Of a DNA stretch of 51,596 nucleotides, positions 18,116 through 25,541 are shown piece by piece (the stretch's first letter is position 1; every line of letters begins with the position of its first letter). The DNA comes from CAWEEP01 sp963808125 (GTDB lineage Bacteria; Chloroflexota; Dormibacteria; Aeolococcales; Aeolococcaceae), in assembly GCA_963808125.1 (NCBI GenBank), contig CAWEEP010000044.1, forward strand, positions 1-51,596, in the 5' to 3' direction. The position numbers were made by a program, and so were the translations under genes. The notes under the pieces are model-generated. The model was not told where the DNA came from, did not search any database, and saw only the letters and a list, made by a program, of their open reading frames with translations.

Positions 18116-18541
18116 ATGTACCCAACCCCCACCGAGGCGGCCGAGCTGGTGACCTCAGCCGAGGCGGTTCGCGCCCGCGTGGAGCGCAGCGCGCCCCGCC
18201 CGTCGAGGGTGAACCTCGGCTGGGTCGTCTTCATCCTGGTGATGATCCCCCCGTTCGACGTCGTCGATCCAGCGGTCTGGGGGCCGGTCGCGGGGGTCGT
18301 CGGTGGCGCCGGGCTGGTCGCCACCTGGATCTACTACGCGCGACTGACCAGGCGCGTCAGGGTGCACCGGTCAGGGCGGTGGCTGCTGCCCGCCATGACC
18401 TGGACGATCTGGTACACGGGCGTCTGCGTCCTCGCCTGGTGGCTCCACCCCAGCGTGGGGTTCGCCTACCCGGCCGCGGCGGTCGCATCGGCACTGCCCC
18501 TGGTGCTTCTCTCCTGGCGGCTGGATCGGCGGGGCCTGTGA
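18116..18541 (+). CDS. Small membrane protein paired with a winged-helix regulator
   Basis: Protein of 141 residues with a soluble N-terminal 40 residues and four likely membrane segments: LGWVVFILVMIPPF, WGPVAGVVGGAGLVATWIYY, LLPAMTWTIWYTGVCVLAWWL and FAYPAAAVASALPLVLLSW. I do not recognise a family with a known function. The longer frame opens at 18065, but the ATG at 18116 follows the promoter and gives a sensible N-terminus. The stop overlaps the next GTG by 4 nt, so it is translationally coupled to the winged-helix/GNAT gene. Such membrane-protein plus HTH_34 pairs occur in actinobacteria, which suggests joint action. Confidence 0.7.
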   Translation: MYPTPTEAAELVTSAEAVRARVERSAPRPSRVNLGWVVFILVMIPPFDVVDPAVWGPVAGVVGGAGLVATWIYYARLTRRVRVHRSGRWLLPAMTWTIWYTGVCVLAWWLHPSVGFAYPAAAVASALPLVLLSWRLDRRGL

Positions 18542-19449
18542 CCGAGCACCCCCGCTGGCGCCTCAACGAACTGATCCACCAGCCGGTCCGTTTCTCGATC
18601 ATGGCCGCGCTCGCTGCCGCCGACGAGGTCGAGTTCGGCTTTGTCCGCGACACGGTCCAGATCAGCGACTCGCTGCTCTCCCGGTACGCCGTGCAGCTCG
18701 AGGACGCCGGCTACGTGGCCGTGCGCAAGGGCCATGTCGTCAGGCATCCCCGCACCTGGCTGGCGCTGACACCGGCGGGACGGGAGGCCTTCGCCGCCCA
18801 CCTGGAGGCGCTGCGCGCCATCGCCGGTCTCGATGCGGAGCCGGTGACGGGCGGCGGGCCGCCGGGTGAGCATCACGACGCGGCCCGCCCCGCCCCGGAC
18901 GGCGACACGCTCGAGTTGCGAGAGGCCGTGGCCGGCGCCGACGACGCCACCGTCACCCGCCTGTTCATCGAGTACCTGACCTGGGCGGGCCGGCGTCTTC
19001 TCAACGAGCACGCCGTCGACGACGTGCTCACCGACACGAGTCGCGTGCCGAAGACCCTGCGCGAGTTCCGGCGCCCGCGCGGTGTACTCCTCCTCGCCGA
19101 GCGCGACGGCGAACCGGTCGGGGTGGGAGCCGTGCGGCGCCTCTCCGACGGCGTCGTCGAGGTGAAGCGCATGTATGTTGTCGCCGCCTGCCGCGGTCTG
19201 CATGTCGGCTCGGCCATCCTCGACCGCCTCATCAGTGAGGCGCGCGGCATGGGGGCGGTGACGCTGCGACTCGACACCTGCCGCTTCATGAGTGAGGCTC
19301 AGCGCCTCTACCGCTCCCGAGGTTTCGTGGAGCGCGGGCCATACGAGGGGACCGAGATTCCGCCGCACCTGCGTCACCACTGGATGTTCTTCGAGCGCGG
19401 AATGTCGTTGGCAGCAAACGGGAATACCACTTCAACTCCCGCCGACTGA
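18538..19449 (+). CDS. Winged-helix regulator fused to GNAT acetyltransferase
   Basis: Two-domain protein of 303 residues. Residues 1-95 (WRLNELIHQPVRFSIMAALA, EFGFVRDTVQISDSLLSRYA, YVAVRKGHVVRHPRTWLALTPAGREAF) form an HTH_34/MarR-like winged helix. A linker of about 30 residues follows. From about 125 to 290 lies a GNAT acetyltransferase: LAERDGEPVGVGAVRRL, EVKRMYVVAACRGLHVGSAIL (the acetyl-CoA motif normally reads R-x-x-G-x-G/A; here RGLHVG) and TLRLDTCRFMSEAQRLYRSRGF. The MarR-GNAT order is known from a few regulators; acetylation might serve the effector or a partner. GTG start overlaps the upstream stop. Confidence 0.75.
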   Translation: MTEHPRWRLNELIHQPVRFSIMAALAAADEVEFGFVRDTVQISDSLLSRYAVQLEDAGYVAVRKGHVVRHPRTWLALTPAGREAFAAHLEALRAIAGLDAEPVTGGGPPGEHHDAARPAPDGDTLELREAVAGADDATVTRLFIEYLTWAGRRLLNEHAVDDVLTDTSRVPKTLREFRRPRGVLLLAERDGEPVGVGAVRRLSDGVVEVKRMYVVAACRGLHVGSAILDRLISEARGMGAVTLRLDTCRFMSEAQRLYRSRGFVERGPYEGTEIPPHLRHHWMFFERGMSLAANGNTTSTPAD

Positions 19450-19460
19450 GGACCGACCAC

Positions 19461-20114
19461 TCAGATCATGCGGCGGTCCATGGCCCAGCGCGTCAGCTCG
19501 TACCGGCTGGACAGCTGCAGCTTGCGCAGGACCGATGACACGTGCGTCTCCACCGTCTTGGCGGAGACGTTCAGTCGCACGCCGATCTCCTTGTACGTGA
19601 AGCCGCGGGCGATGTGGCGCAGCACCTCGCGTTCGCGCGGCGTGAGCTGGTCGAGCTCGGGATCGATGGCGGTGGGCAGCTCACCGCGGAACGCATCCAG
19701 GACGAATCCTGCCAATCGTGGCGAGAACACGGCATCGCCGCTGCGGATGCGGCGGATGGCGTCGGCGAGCTCCGAGGGTGCGATGGACTTGGTGACGTAG
19801 CCGCGCGCGCCGGCGCGGATGACGGCGATGACGTCCTCGGGTGCGTCGGAGACGGAGATGGCGAGGAAGTTCGTCTCCTCGATGCCGAGGCGGTTGATGG
19901 CGTCGGCGACGGTGGCGCCACCGCCACCGGGGAGGTGGACGTCGAGCAGCACGACGTCGGGCCGGGATGTCGTGATGCCCGCCACCGCATGGTCGACATC
20001 GCCGGCCTCGCCGACGATGTCGAATTCTCCCTCCAGCTCGGCGCGGAGCCCGCTGCGGAACAGCTGGTGGTCGTCGACGAGGAACAGCCGCGTCTTTGCG
20101 CCGGGCGGGCTCAT
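19461..20114 (-). CDS. NarL/LuxR-family response regulator
   Basis: DNA-binding response regulator of 217 residues. The receiver domain has the acidic pair Asp14-Asp15 (LFLVDDHQLFRSGL), phospho-acceptor Asp58 (DVVLLDVHLPGGGG) and Lys109 (GYVTKSIAPSELADAI). The C-terminal LuxR helix-turn-helix reads LTPREREVLRHIARGFTYKE, then IGVRLNVSAKTVETHVSSVL. Its ATG overlaps the stop of the histidine kinase by 4 nt, so the kinase is its partner. Targets are unknown; the divergent PspC/LiaF-like gene is a good candidate by comparison with cell-envelope stress systems. Confidence 0.92.
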   Translation of the reverse strand: MSPPGAKTRLFLVDDHQLFRSGLRAELEGEFDIVGEAGDVDHAVAGITTSRPDVVLLDVHLPGGGGATVADAINRLGIEETNFLAISVSDAPEDVIAVIRAGARGYVTKSIAPSELADAIRRIRSGDAVFSPRLAGFVLDAFRGELPTAIDPELDQLTPREREVLRHIARGFTYKEIGVRLNVSAKTVETHVSSVLRKLQLSSRYELTRWAMDRRMI

Positions 20115-21373
20115 GCCGCCGTCCTCGGCATCTGGAGCTGGACCTCGGTACCCTGGCCCGGGCGGCTGACCACGGTGGCCGTGCCGCCATGGCGGCGCAT
20201 CCGCCCGATCACCGACTCGGCGATGCCGCGGCGGTCGGCGGGGACGGCGTCGATGTCGAAGCCGCTGCCATCGTCGCGCACGTAGGCGGTGACGCCGTCG
20301 GCGTCGGCCTCCACGTAGATGGAGACGCGGGGTGCCCCCGAGTGACGGGCGGCATTGGTCGCCGCCTCCTGGCAGGCGAGGAGCAGGGCCCCGATGTGCT
20401 CGGTGAGAGGGGCGTCGCCGACCACGACGGTGTCGACCGTCACGTGTTGGAGCTCCTCGATGCGGGATGCCAGCGCGTCCACGGCGCCGCGCAGATCCTG
20501 CTCCGTCCAGGGGGTGGGGCGGCGGTCGAGCCAGGCCCTGAGCTCGCGTTCCTGGCGCCGGGCCAGCGCGGTGATGTCGGCCGGGGCCTCGCTCCGCTGG
20601 ATCAGGGCGAGGGTGTGCAGCACCGAGTCGTGGAGATGGGCGGCGATCTCCGCCCGCTCTTCCGAGCGAATGCGCTGGCGCCGCTCCTCCGCGCCGTCGC
20701 GTGCGAGGCGGAGGATCCAGGGACCGAGGATGAGGCCCAGCCCGGCCGCGGTCACCACCACGGCGAGGAGTGCGATGCGTGTGGCCGACAGGGCGCGGTT
20801 GGCGACCAGGAAGATGGTCATGCCCGCGGCGATCAGCAGCCCGCCGCCGGCAAGGCGCAGCGCCGAGACCCTGCCGCCGAAGACGGCAAGGGCGGGGTTG
20901 CCGGGGAGGCGCTGGCTGATGCGAGCCCAGCGGTTCCGATCGCTCTCGTCACTGCGGGCCCAGATCAGGGCGGAGCCTCCGGCGGCCAGGGCCACCGGCC
21001 AGGCGAGTGCATCGCCGAGCCACAGGCCGATGCCCTGGAGGACGAGCAGCCCGCCGATGACGATGCATCCCACCGCGACGATCTGTCGGGCACGGGGACG
21101 CGCCTGGACCTGCGGGGCCGGCGTCGACGCGTCCGGCTCGGCGCTGAGGGCCCAGAGAACCAGATAGAGGACGATGCCGGCCCCGTCGGCGGCGGTCAGC
21201 ACGGCGAGGCCGAGGCGGACCAGCAGGGGGTCGATCCCCCAGGTTTGGGCCAGGCCACCGGCCGTCCCCGAGAGGACGCGGTCGCTCCGGCTGCGCACCA
21301 GGAAGGGGCGGCGTCCGGATCCCGTGGGGCCGTCCGTCTGTGCGGGGTCGTGCGTGGCGGACGTGGCGCTCAC
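20111..21373 (-). CDS. PspC-domain sensor histidine kinase
   Basis: Membrane sensor kinase of about 420 residues. N-terminal PspC domain: SRSDRVLSGTAGGLAQTWGI, DPLLVRLGLAVLTAADGAGIVLYLVLWAL. Then four or so membrane segments (IVAVGCIVIGGLLVLQGI to LLAVVVTAAGLGLILGPWIL), a HisKA_3 dimerisation helix with the phospho-histidine in EIAAHLHDSVLHTLALIQRS, and an HATPase domain with CQEAATNAARHSGAP, VRDDGSGFDID and GMR-like GRMRRHGG. The frame stays open to an ATG at 21442, but codon use is poorer there and the GTG at 21373 gives a compact N-terminus. PspC sensors are known to respond to envelope stress; divergent from a PspC/LiaF-like protein. Confidence 0.88.
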   Translation of the reverse strand: MSATSATHDPAQTDGPTGSGRRPFLVRSRSDRVLSGTAGGLAQTWGIDPLLVRLGLAVLTAADGAGIVLYLVLWALSAEPDASTPAPQVQARPRARQIVAVGCIVIGGLLVLQGIGLWLGDALAWPVALAAGGSALIWARSDESDRNRWARISQRLPGNPALAVFGGRVSALRLAGGGLLIAAGMTIFLVANRALSATRIALLAVVVTAAGLGLILGPWILRLARDGAEERRQRIRSEERAEIAAHLHDSVLHTLALIQRSEAPADITALARRQERELRAWLDRRPTPWTEQDLRGAVDALASRIEELQHVTVDTVVVGDAPLTEHIGALLLACQEAATNAARHSGAPRVSIYVEADADGVTAYVRDDGSGFDIDAVPADRRGIAESVIGRMRRHGGTATVVSRPGQGTEVQLQMPRTAA

Positions 21374-21571
21374 GGTGTGAAGCGTGACACGGCACGACGG
21401 TCCCCGACATCGGGTGACACCCGGGGAAATGCCGGTCCGCATCAGGGATCATCCAGGGACTCCCCGGATGGATCTCCGGCAACGCGGGGTCCACGCTTGG
21501 GCTGTCGACGGGAGACCCCGCCTCGACCACGACGACCACCGGCCCCAGGCTACGACACCAGGAGATCGACG

Positions 21572-23137
21572 ATGGAGGAGACACCCCAGCCGGACCCGGC
21601 GTCCGGAGCCACCCCGGAGGCGGAGACACCGCCTGCTGGCGCCACGCCGTCCTTCGGCGGAACGGCTCCACCCCCGGCGTGGGAGGTGCCCCCGGCCGGA
21701 GCGGTGCCGCCGACCTGGGGGGTGCCCCCCTACCCCGGGCCGGTACCGCCCCACCCCCTCCGGGGCCGCATCTACCGCAACCGCAACGAGCGGATGCTGG
21801 CCGGTGTCGCCTCCGGTCTCGCCAAGCATCTGGACGTCGACCCCATCTGGATCCGGCTCGCCTTCGTCGTCCTCACCTTCACCGGCGGTTTCGGGGTGAT
21901 CCTCTACATCGCCGGTTGGGTGCTCATGCCCGAGGAGCCCTACGGTGGGATGCCCGGCGCGACCGGGCCCTATCCACCCGCCGGCATGCCGCCGGCGCAC
22001 CACGCCCACGGCCAGGGAAGCGACGCCCGCCTCTTCCTCGGGGTCGCCTTCCTCATCATCGCGGCGATCGTCCTGGCCGGCACCTTCGAGTTCCACGACT
22101 GGGGGCTGATCTGGGGCGCCGCGCTCATCGGCATCGGCGTCCTGCTCCTGGTCGGTGACACGGGCTTCGGTCGGTCCCCGGCCGCCTCCCCCACGGCTCC
22201 CGCGGAGACGCCGACCGGGTTCACGCCGTTGGTGCCCGACCTCTCCGCACCGGCGGGGGCCGAGGTCCCAGCTTCGGCAGGTGCCCGCACGGCGTTCCCC
22301 GGCTCCACGCCCTACGGCCCGCCCCACTACGGCTACGGCCCCTCGGACGCCTCCGGCTTCGGCCGGGCGGCGTACGGGGCACCGCCCTGGTCCTCCGCGG
22401 TGCCGCCGTGGACTCCCGCGGCGACCCGGTGGACCACCCCCGTCCCTCTCACCTCCGGCGGCGTCCGTCTCGGAACGCTGACCATCGCCCTGCTGCTGCT
22501 GGTCACCGGCGTCGCCGCCCTCCTCGCCAACGCCGGCGTCCTCCACATGACCGTGGCGCTGGGATTCGGCCTCGCCTTCATCGTCCTGGGGGCCGCCCTG
22601 ATCATCGGCTCGCGGTTCGGCCGCGCCCACTGGCTCATCGGCTTCGGCATCTGCCTGCTGCCCTTCGCCGCGGCGGCGGTGCTCATCCCGGAACCGCTGA
22701 CCGGAGGTGTCGGTCAGGTGCGGTACGCACCCCAGACCGTAGGCGCGCTCCAGCCCGCCTACCGGCTCGCCGCCGGCCAGCTCACCGTCGACCTGAGCGG
22801 TATCGACGTCGGCTATCAGAGCGTCACCGTCACCGCCAGCGACGCCGTGGGCCAGCTGATCGTCATCGTCCCCGACGGCACCGCCGTCGATGTGACCAGC
22901 AAGGTCGGTGCCGGGGAGATCGACATCCTCGGCGGGACGAACTCCGGTGTGCAGATCGCCGCCAGGTCCAACGCAACCACGGGCGCGGCGACCACGGGGA
23001 CCCTGGTTCTGAACCTGAGCGTGGGGTGCGGTCAGATCACCGTCGAGACCGCCAGCGGATTGGCGGCGCGGGTGCCCGCCGGCGCTGACCAGCGGGCGGT
23101 GGCGGCGGATGTGCACCGCCTCCTGGGAGGACGGTGA
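21572..23137 (+). CDS. PspC/LiaF-like envelope stress membrane protein
   Basis: 521 residues. Residues 1-65 are Pro/Gly/Ala-rich. A PspC domain follows (RNRNERMLAGVASGLAKHLD, DPIWIRLAFVVLTFTGGFGVILYIAGWVLMP), the same domain as in the kinase across the gap. Then two membrane hairpins separated by another Pro/Tyr/Gly linker, and three more segments (TIALLLLVTGVAALLANAGV; VALGFGLAFIVLGAALII; WLIGFGICLLPFAAAAVLI). The last 170 residues are a beta-rich domain (QLTVDLSGIDVGYQSVTVTA, IVIVPDGTAVDVTSKVGAGE) like the LiaF/DUF4097 C-terminus. LiaF inhibits LiaRS signalling, so a modulator role toward the divergent kinase is a reasonable inference. AGGAGA lies 6 nt before the ATG. Confidence 0.85.
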   Translation: MEETPQPDPASGATPEAETPPAGATPSFGGTAPPPAWEVPPAGAVPPTWGVPPYPGPVPPHPLRGRIYRNRNERMLAGVASGLAKHLDVDPIWIRLAFVVLTFTGGFGVILYIAGWVLMPEEPYGGMPGATGPYPPAGMPPAHHAHGQGSDARLFLGVAFLIIAAIVLAGTFEFHDWGLIWGAALIGIGVLLLVGDTGFGRSPAASPTAPAETPTGFTPLVPDLSAPAGAEVPASAGARTAFPGSTPYGPPHYGYGPSDASGFGRAAYGAPPWSSAVPPWTPAATRWTTPVPLTSGGVRLGTLTIALLLLVTGVAALLANAGVLHMTVALGFGLAFIVLGAALIIGSRFGRAHWLIGFGICLLPFAAAAVLIPEPLTGGVGQVRYAPQTVGALQPAYRLAAGQLTVDLSGIDVGYQSVTVTASDAVGQLIVIVPDGTAVDVTSKVGAGEIDILGGTNSGVQIAARSNATTGAATTGTLVLNLSVGCGQITVETASGLAARVPAGADQRAVAADVHRLLGGR

Positions 23138-23454
23138 TGCGCAGCCATCGGACCGATTGGTTCTCTCTCGTCTTCGGGCTGATCTTCGCTGGTGGCGGGG
23201 TTCTCCTCGTCACCGATCGGAGCGATTTCGTCCGTCAGCTCTACTGGGTGGCGCCCGTCGTCCTCATCGTCGTGGCGCTCTGTCTCATCGGCTCCGCGCT
23301 GATGGACCGGCCGCGGCCGGTCCAGGGGTACCCGGCGGCGCTGCGGGAGCCGTGGCCGGTGCAGCCGGAGCACCCGCTGGCTGGCACTCCTGGAGGCGGC
23401 GCCGAGCCGACCGGCACGCCGGCCACGGCCACGGAGGGCGCCCCGGAGGCCTGA
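23137..23454 (+). CDS. Small two-span membrane protein
   Basis: 105 residues. Two membrane helices, DWFSLVFGLIFAGGGVLLV and LYWVAPVVLIVVALCLIGSAL, followed by a 45-residue Pro/Gly/Ala-rich cytoplasmic or external tail. The ATG at 23137 overlaps the preceding stop (TGATG); a GTG three bases upstream is an alternative. The layout resembles the first transmembrane pair of LiaI/LiaF-type proteins, and co-transcription with the PspC gene supports a part in the same envelope-stress module. No specific function can be assigned. Confidence 0.65.
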   Translation: MRSHRTDWFSLVFGLIFAGGGVLLVTDRSDFVRQLYWVAPVVLIVVALCLIGSALMDRPRPVQGYPAALREPWPVQPEHPLAGTPGGGAEPTGTPATATEGAPEA

Positions 23455-23498
23455 CGCGAGGGTCCGGATCGTGCTCGTCCCGGCGCGCCGAATCCTGC

Positions 23499-23504
23499 TA
23501 CCAT
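23499..23504 (+). promoter_or_regulatory. -10 hexamer of the DAHP synthase leader (leaderless)
   Basis: TACCAT ends 8 nt before the ATG of the leader peptide at 23513. No good -35 is visible at 17-18 bp. Confidence 0.45.
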
Positions 23505-23512
23505 CGGCCGCG

Positions 23513-23596
23513 ATGTTCGCGATCGCGTCGCGGTTCTCCTTTTACTTCGAGTACGCCTCGCCGGCCACTGGGCCGGCGCGGGGTTCTGCTGAGTAA
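23513..23596 (+). CDS. Aromatic amino-acid leader peptide before DAHP synthase
   Basis: A 27-codon ORF that begins MFAIASRFSFYFEYASPATG and ends at TAA. Of its first 14 codons four are Phe and two Tyr, packed as F-S-F-Y-F-E-Y. The gene that follows encodes DAHP synthase joined to chorismate mutase, the enzymes feeding Phe and Tyr, so codon content and context agree with attenuation by Phe/Tyr-tRNA shortage. A hairpin lies over its second half and a second one just after its stop. It begins within a base or two of the predicted transcription start. Attenuators of DAHP synthase genes have been predicted in actinobacteria; this assignment is by reading, not by a search. Confidence 0.8.
   Translation: MFAIASRFSFYFEYASPATGPARGSAE
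23559..23578 (+). promoter_or_regulatory. Hairpin 1 of the DAHP synthase leader
   Basis: CGCCGGCC (23559-23566) pairs perfectly with GGCCGGCG (23571-23578) across a 4-nt loop. It lies a few codons after the F/Y run, where a stalled ribosome would cover or free it. Confidence 0.55.
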
Positions 23597-23610
23597 GTAG
23601 TCCTGCGCCG

Positions 23611-23644
23611 AGATCCGGGTGGCCGAGAGGCCCGACCCGGATCT
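23611..23644 (+). terminator. Hairpin 2 (attenuator candidate) before DAHP synthase
   Basis: AGATCCGGGT (23611-23620) pairs perfectly with ACCCGGATCT (23635-23644), and inside the loop GGCC/GGCC adds a second short stem. It lies between the leader stop and the ribosome site (GGAGG at 23676-23680). There is no U-run, so it may terminate in the GC-rich U-less manner or depend on Rho. Confidence 0.5.
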
Positions 23645-23685
23645 TGCGAACCGGGCCGGTCCTCACAAGACAGCTGGAGGCTCCG

Positions 23686-24784
23686 ATGCTCACCGACCTG
23701 CTCAACCCCACGACGACCTCTCCCGCGCGCCGCCGCGTCACCATCGGTGACGTGGTGTTCGGCGGCCCGGCGGTCCCGGTCATCGCCGGGCCCTGCGCCG
23801 TGGAGCCGGAGTACGTCGGCCATGCCAGGGCCATGCACGAGGCCGGGGCCTCGATGCTGAGGGCCAGCATCTTCAAGCCGCGCACCAGACCCGGCAGCTT
23901 CCAGGGGATGGCCGAGGAAGGCCTGCCGCTCGTTCTCGAGGCGCGCCGGCTGACCGGGCTGCCAATCCTCGTCGAGCCCCTTTCCGAGGAGCACGTGGAA
24001 CTCCTCGCCGGCAAGGTGGACGCGTTCATGATCGGCGCCCGCTCCATGCAGAACACCCCGCTGCTGCGCGCCGCCGGGCGCTCCGGCATGCCGGTGGTGC
24101 TGAAGCGGGGCATGGCCGCGACCTACGACGAATGGCTCGCCGCCTCCGAATACGTTCTCGCCGAGGGCAACGAGAAGGTGATCCTCTGCGAGCGGGGGAT
24201 CCGCACCTTCGAGACGGCCACCCGCAACACGCTGGACGTGTCGGCGATCCCCGTGCTGCGAGAGCGCACCCCACTTCCTCTCATCGTCGATCCCAGCCAC
24301 GCCGCCGGGCGTGCCGACTGGGTGCCCGCGCTGGCGCTGGCCGCCGTCGCCGCCGGGGCCGACGGCCTGCTCATCGAGTCCCACCCAGTGCCCGCCGAGT
24401 TGTGGAGCGACGCGGCCCAGGCCATCACCCCCGGGACCCTGGAGGCGATCATCGCCGGCGTCGCCGTGCTGGCGCCGATGCTGCGGTCCGGGGTGGCCAC
24501 CGAGCTCTCCGAGCAGCGGCAGATCATCGAACTCGCTGGACATCGCGCTGGGAGCGGTGCTGCAGAGCCGCGCCGGAGCGGTCCGCCGGATCCAGCAGGA
24601 CAAGCGCCGTACCGGCCTCCCCGTCCGCGACCTGGACCGCGAGCAGGAGGTCATCGCGCATCTCGCCTCCCGGACCCCGCGATTCTCCCGTGAGGCCGTG
24701 GCCCGGGTCATGACCGCCGTCATGGACGGCTGCGTCGAGGCCTCGGGCCCCTTTGTCGCGGCCGAGGAGACGACGGCCGGCTGA
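23686..24784 (+). CDS. DAHP synthase-chorismate mutase fusion (one frameshift)
   Basis: Joins the first step of the shikimate pathway (DAHP from phosphoenolpyruvate and erythrose 4-phosphate) to chorismate mutase. Residues 1-275 are a type I-beta DAHP synthase: IAGPCAVE, LRASIFKPRTRPGSFQGM, DAFMIGARSMQNTPLL, PVVLKRGMAATYDEWLAASEY, ILCERGIRTFE, LPLIVDPSHAAGRADWVP and DGLLIESHP. After ELSEQRQIIE, near 24530, the frame shifts by one base and a chorismate mutase type II helix bundle follows: LDIALGAVLQSRAGAVRRIQ, QDKRRTGLPVRDLDREQEVI. The mutase domain follows the synthase, as in Porphyromonas, instead of leading it as in Bacillus; it often mediates Phe/Tyr feedback. GGAGG precedes the ATG by 5 nt. 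Confidence 0.9.
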
Positions 24785-24796
24785 GATCCGTCCGCC

Positions 24797-25462
24797 TCAG
24801 GGCTGCCGGGGGGCGCGCCGCCCCTGCGTCTCGTCCCGCTGCCGGCGGCGGGTGACGCGGCCGCCGGGCGCCTCCGCGCCGAGGCCCTCGAAGGTGACGC
24901 GCTGGGCGAGGTCCCAGAGCCGGTCCGCCTGCTCCTTGGGCCCGAGCCACCCGTTCAGCTCCAGGCCGGTGAGGCCGTGGACCTGGCCGAAGAGGAAGAG
25001 GGCCAGCTGCATGGCGTCGCCGCCTCCCACGACGCCGGCGTCGAGGCAGCGCTGGACGCCCGCCACCAGGGCGGTGAACGTCCCCAGGGCGGCCGTGGCG
25101 TTCGGCTCGGCGGGGTGGAACTCCGGGAAGGGGCAGCCGAACATCAGGTCGTACAGGTGGGGGTTGGCCAGGGCGCCGGCCCGGAACGCCTGCCCCAGGG
25201 CGAGCAGGTCGGCGGTCGGGTCCGATGTGGGACGCAGCTCGGCGAAGCGCTGGGCGAGGCGGCGGAAGCCCTCGTTGAACATCGCCTCGACCAGGCCCCA
25301 CTTGTCGCCGAACAGGCTGTACACGGCGGAGGGAGAGGTCCCCGACAGCTCCGCCAGGCGGCGGACCGTCAACCCCGCCGGTCCCTCGGCCACCAGCAGG
25401 CGGCCCGCCTCGTCGAGCAGGCGGAGCTTCAGCGCCTCGTCATGGGTCCTTGGTCTCGCCAC
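24797..25462 (-). CDS. TetR-family transcriptional regulator
   Basis: 221-residue repressor. The N-terminal helix-turn-helix reads LRLLDEAGRLLVAEGPAGLT, then VRRLAELSGTSPSAVYSLFG and DKWGLVEAMF, the TetR_N pattern. The ligand half has LGQAFRAGALANPHLYDLMF and a WHG-like domain (TALVAGVQRCLDAGVV, LALFLFGQVHGLTGLEL). Start GTG at 25462, 7 nt behind a TACACT -10, instead of the longer frame to 25621 that would cross the neighbouring gene. It diverges from the DUF4188-ABC exporter genes and probably represses them. The C-terminal 30 residues are charged and low complexity. Confidence 0.88.
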   Translation of the reverse strand: MARPRTHDEALKLRLLDEAGRLLVAEGPAGLTVRRLAELSGTSPSAVYSLFGDKWGLVEAMFNEGFRRLAQRFAELRPTSDPTADLLALGQAFRAGALANPHLYDLMFGCPFPEFHPAEPNATAALGTFTALVAGVQRCLDAGVVGGGDAMQLALFLFGQVHGLTGLELNGWLGPKEQADRLWDLAQRVTFEGLGAEAPGGRVTRRRQRDETQGRRAPRQP

Positions 25463-25499
25463 TTGACACAGTGTATCCGAACGTGGTTCTATAACATAG
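25463..25499. promoter_or_regulatory. Divergent TetR / DUF4188 promoter region with palindrome
   Basis: For TetR (minus), TACACT (25475-25470) ends 7 nt before its GTG. For the plus strand a consensus TTGACA lies at 25463-25468, with TTCTAT (18-bp spacer) or TATAAC (21 bp) as -10. CTAT-AAC-ATAG (25489-25499) is a perfect 4+4 dyad on the plus-strand -10 and GAAC-GTG-GTTC (25480-25490) is another nearby. Either could be the TetR operator. Confidence 0.5.
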
Positions 25500-25541
25500 T
25501 TTTCGATCAACGTTCCAGAACCATCAACCTGAGGGGATGCC

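Noticed and set aside
20096..21571. Upstream extension of the PspC/LiaF-like gene to 20096 (1013 codons)
   Set aside because: The first 490 codons are antisense to the histidine kinase and show no domain; AGGAGA before the ATG at 21572 and the PspC pattern set the real start.
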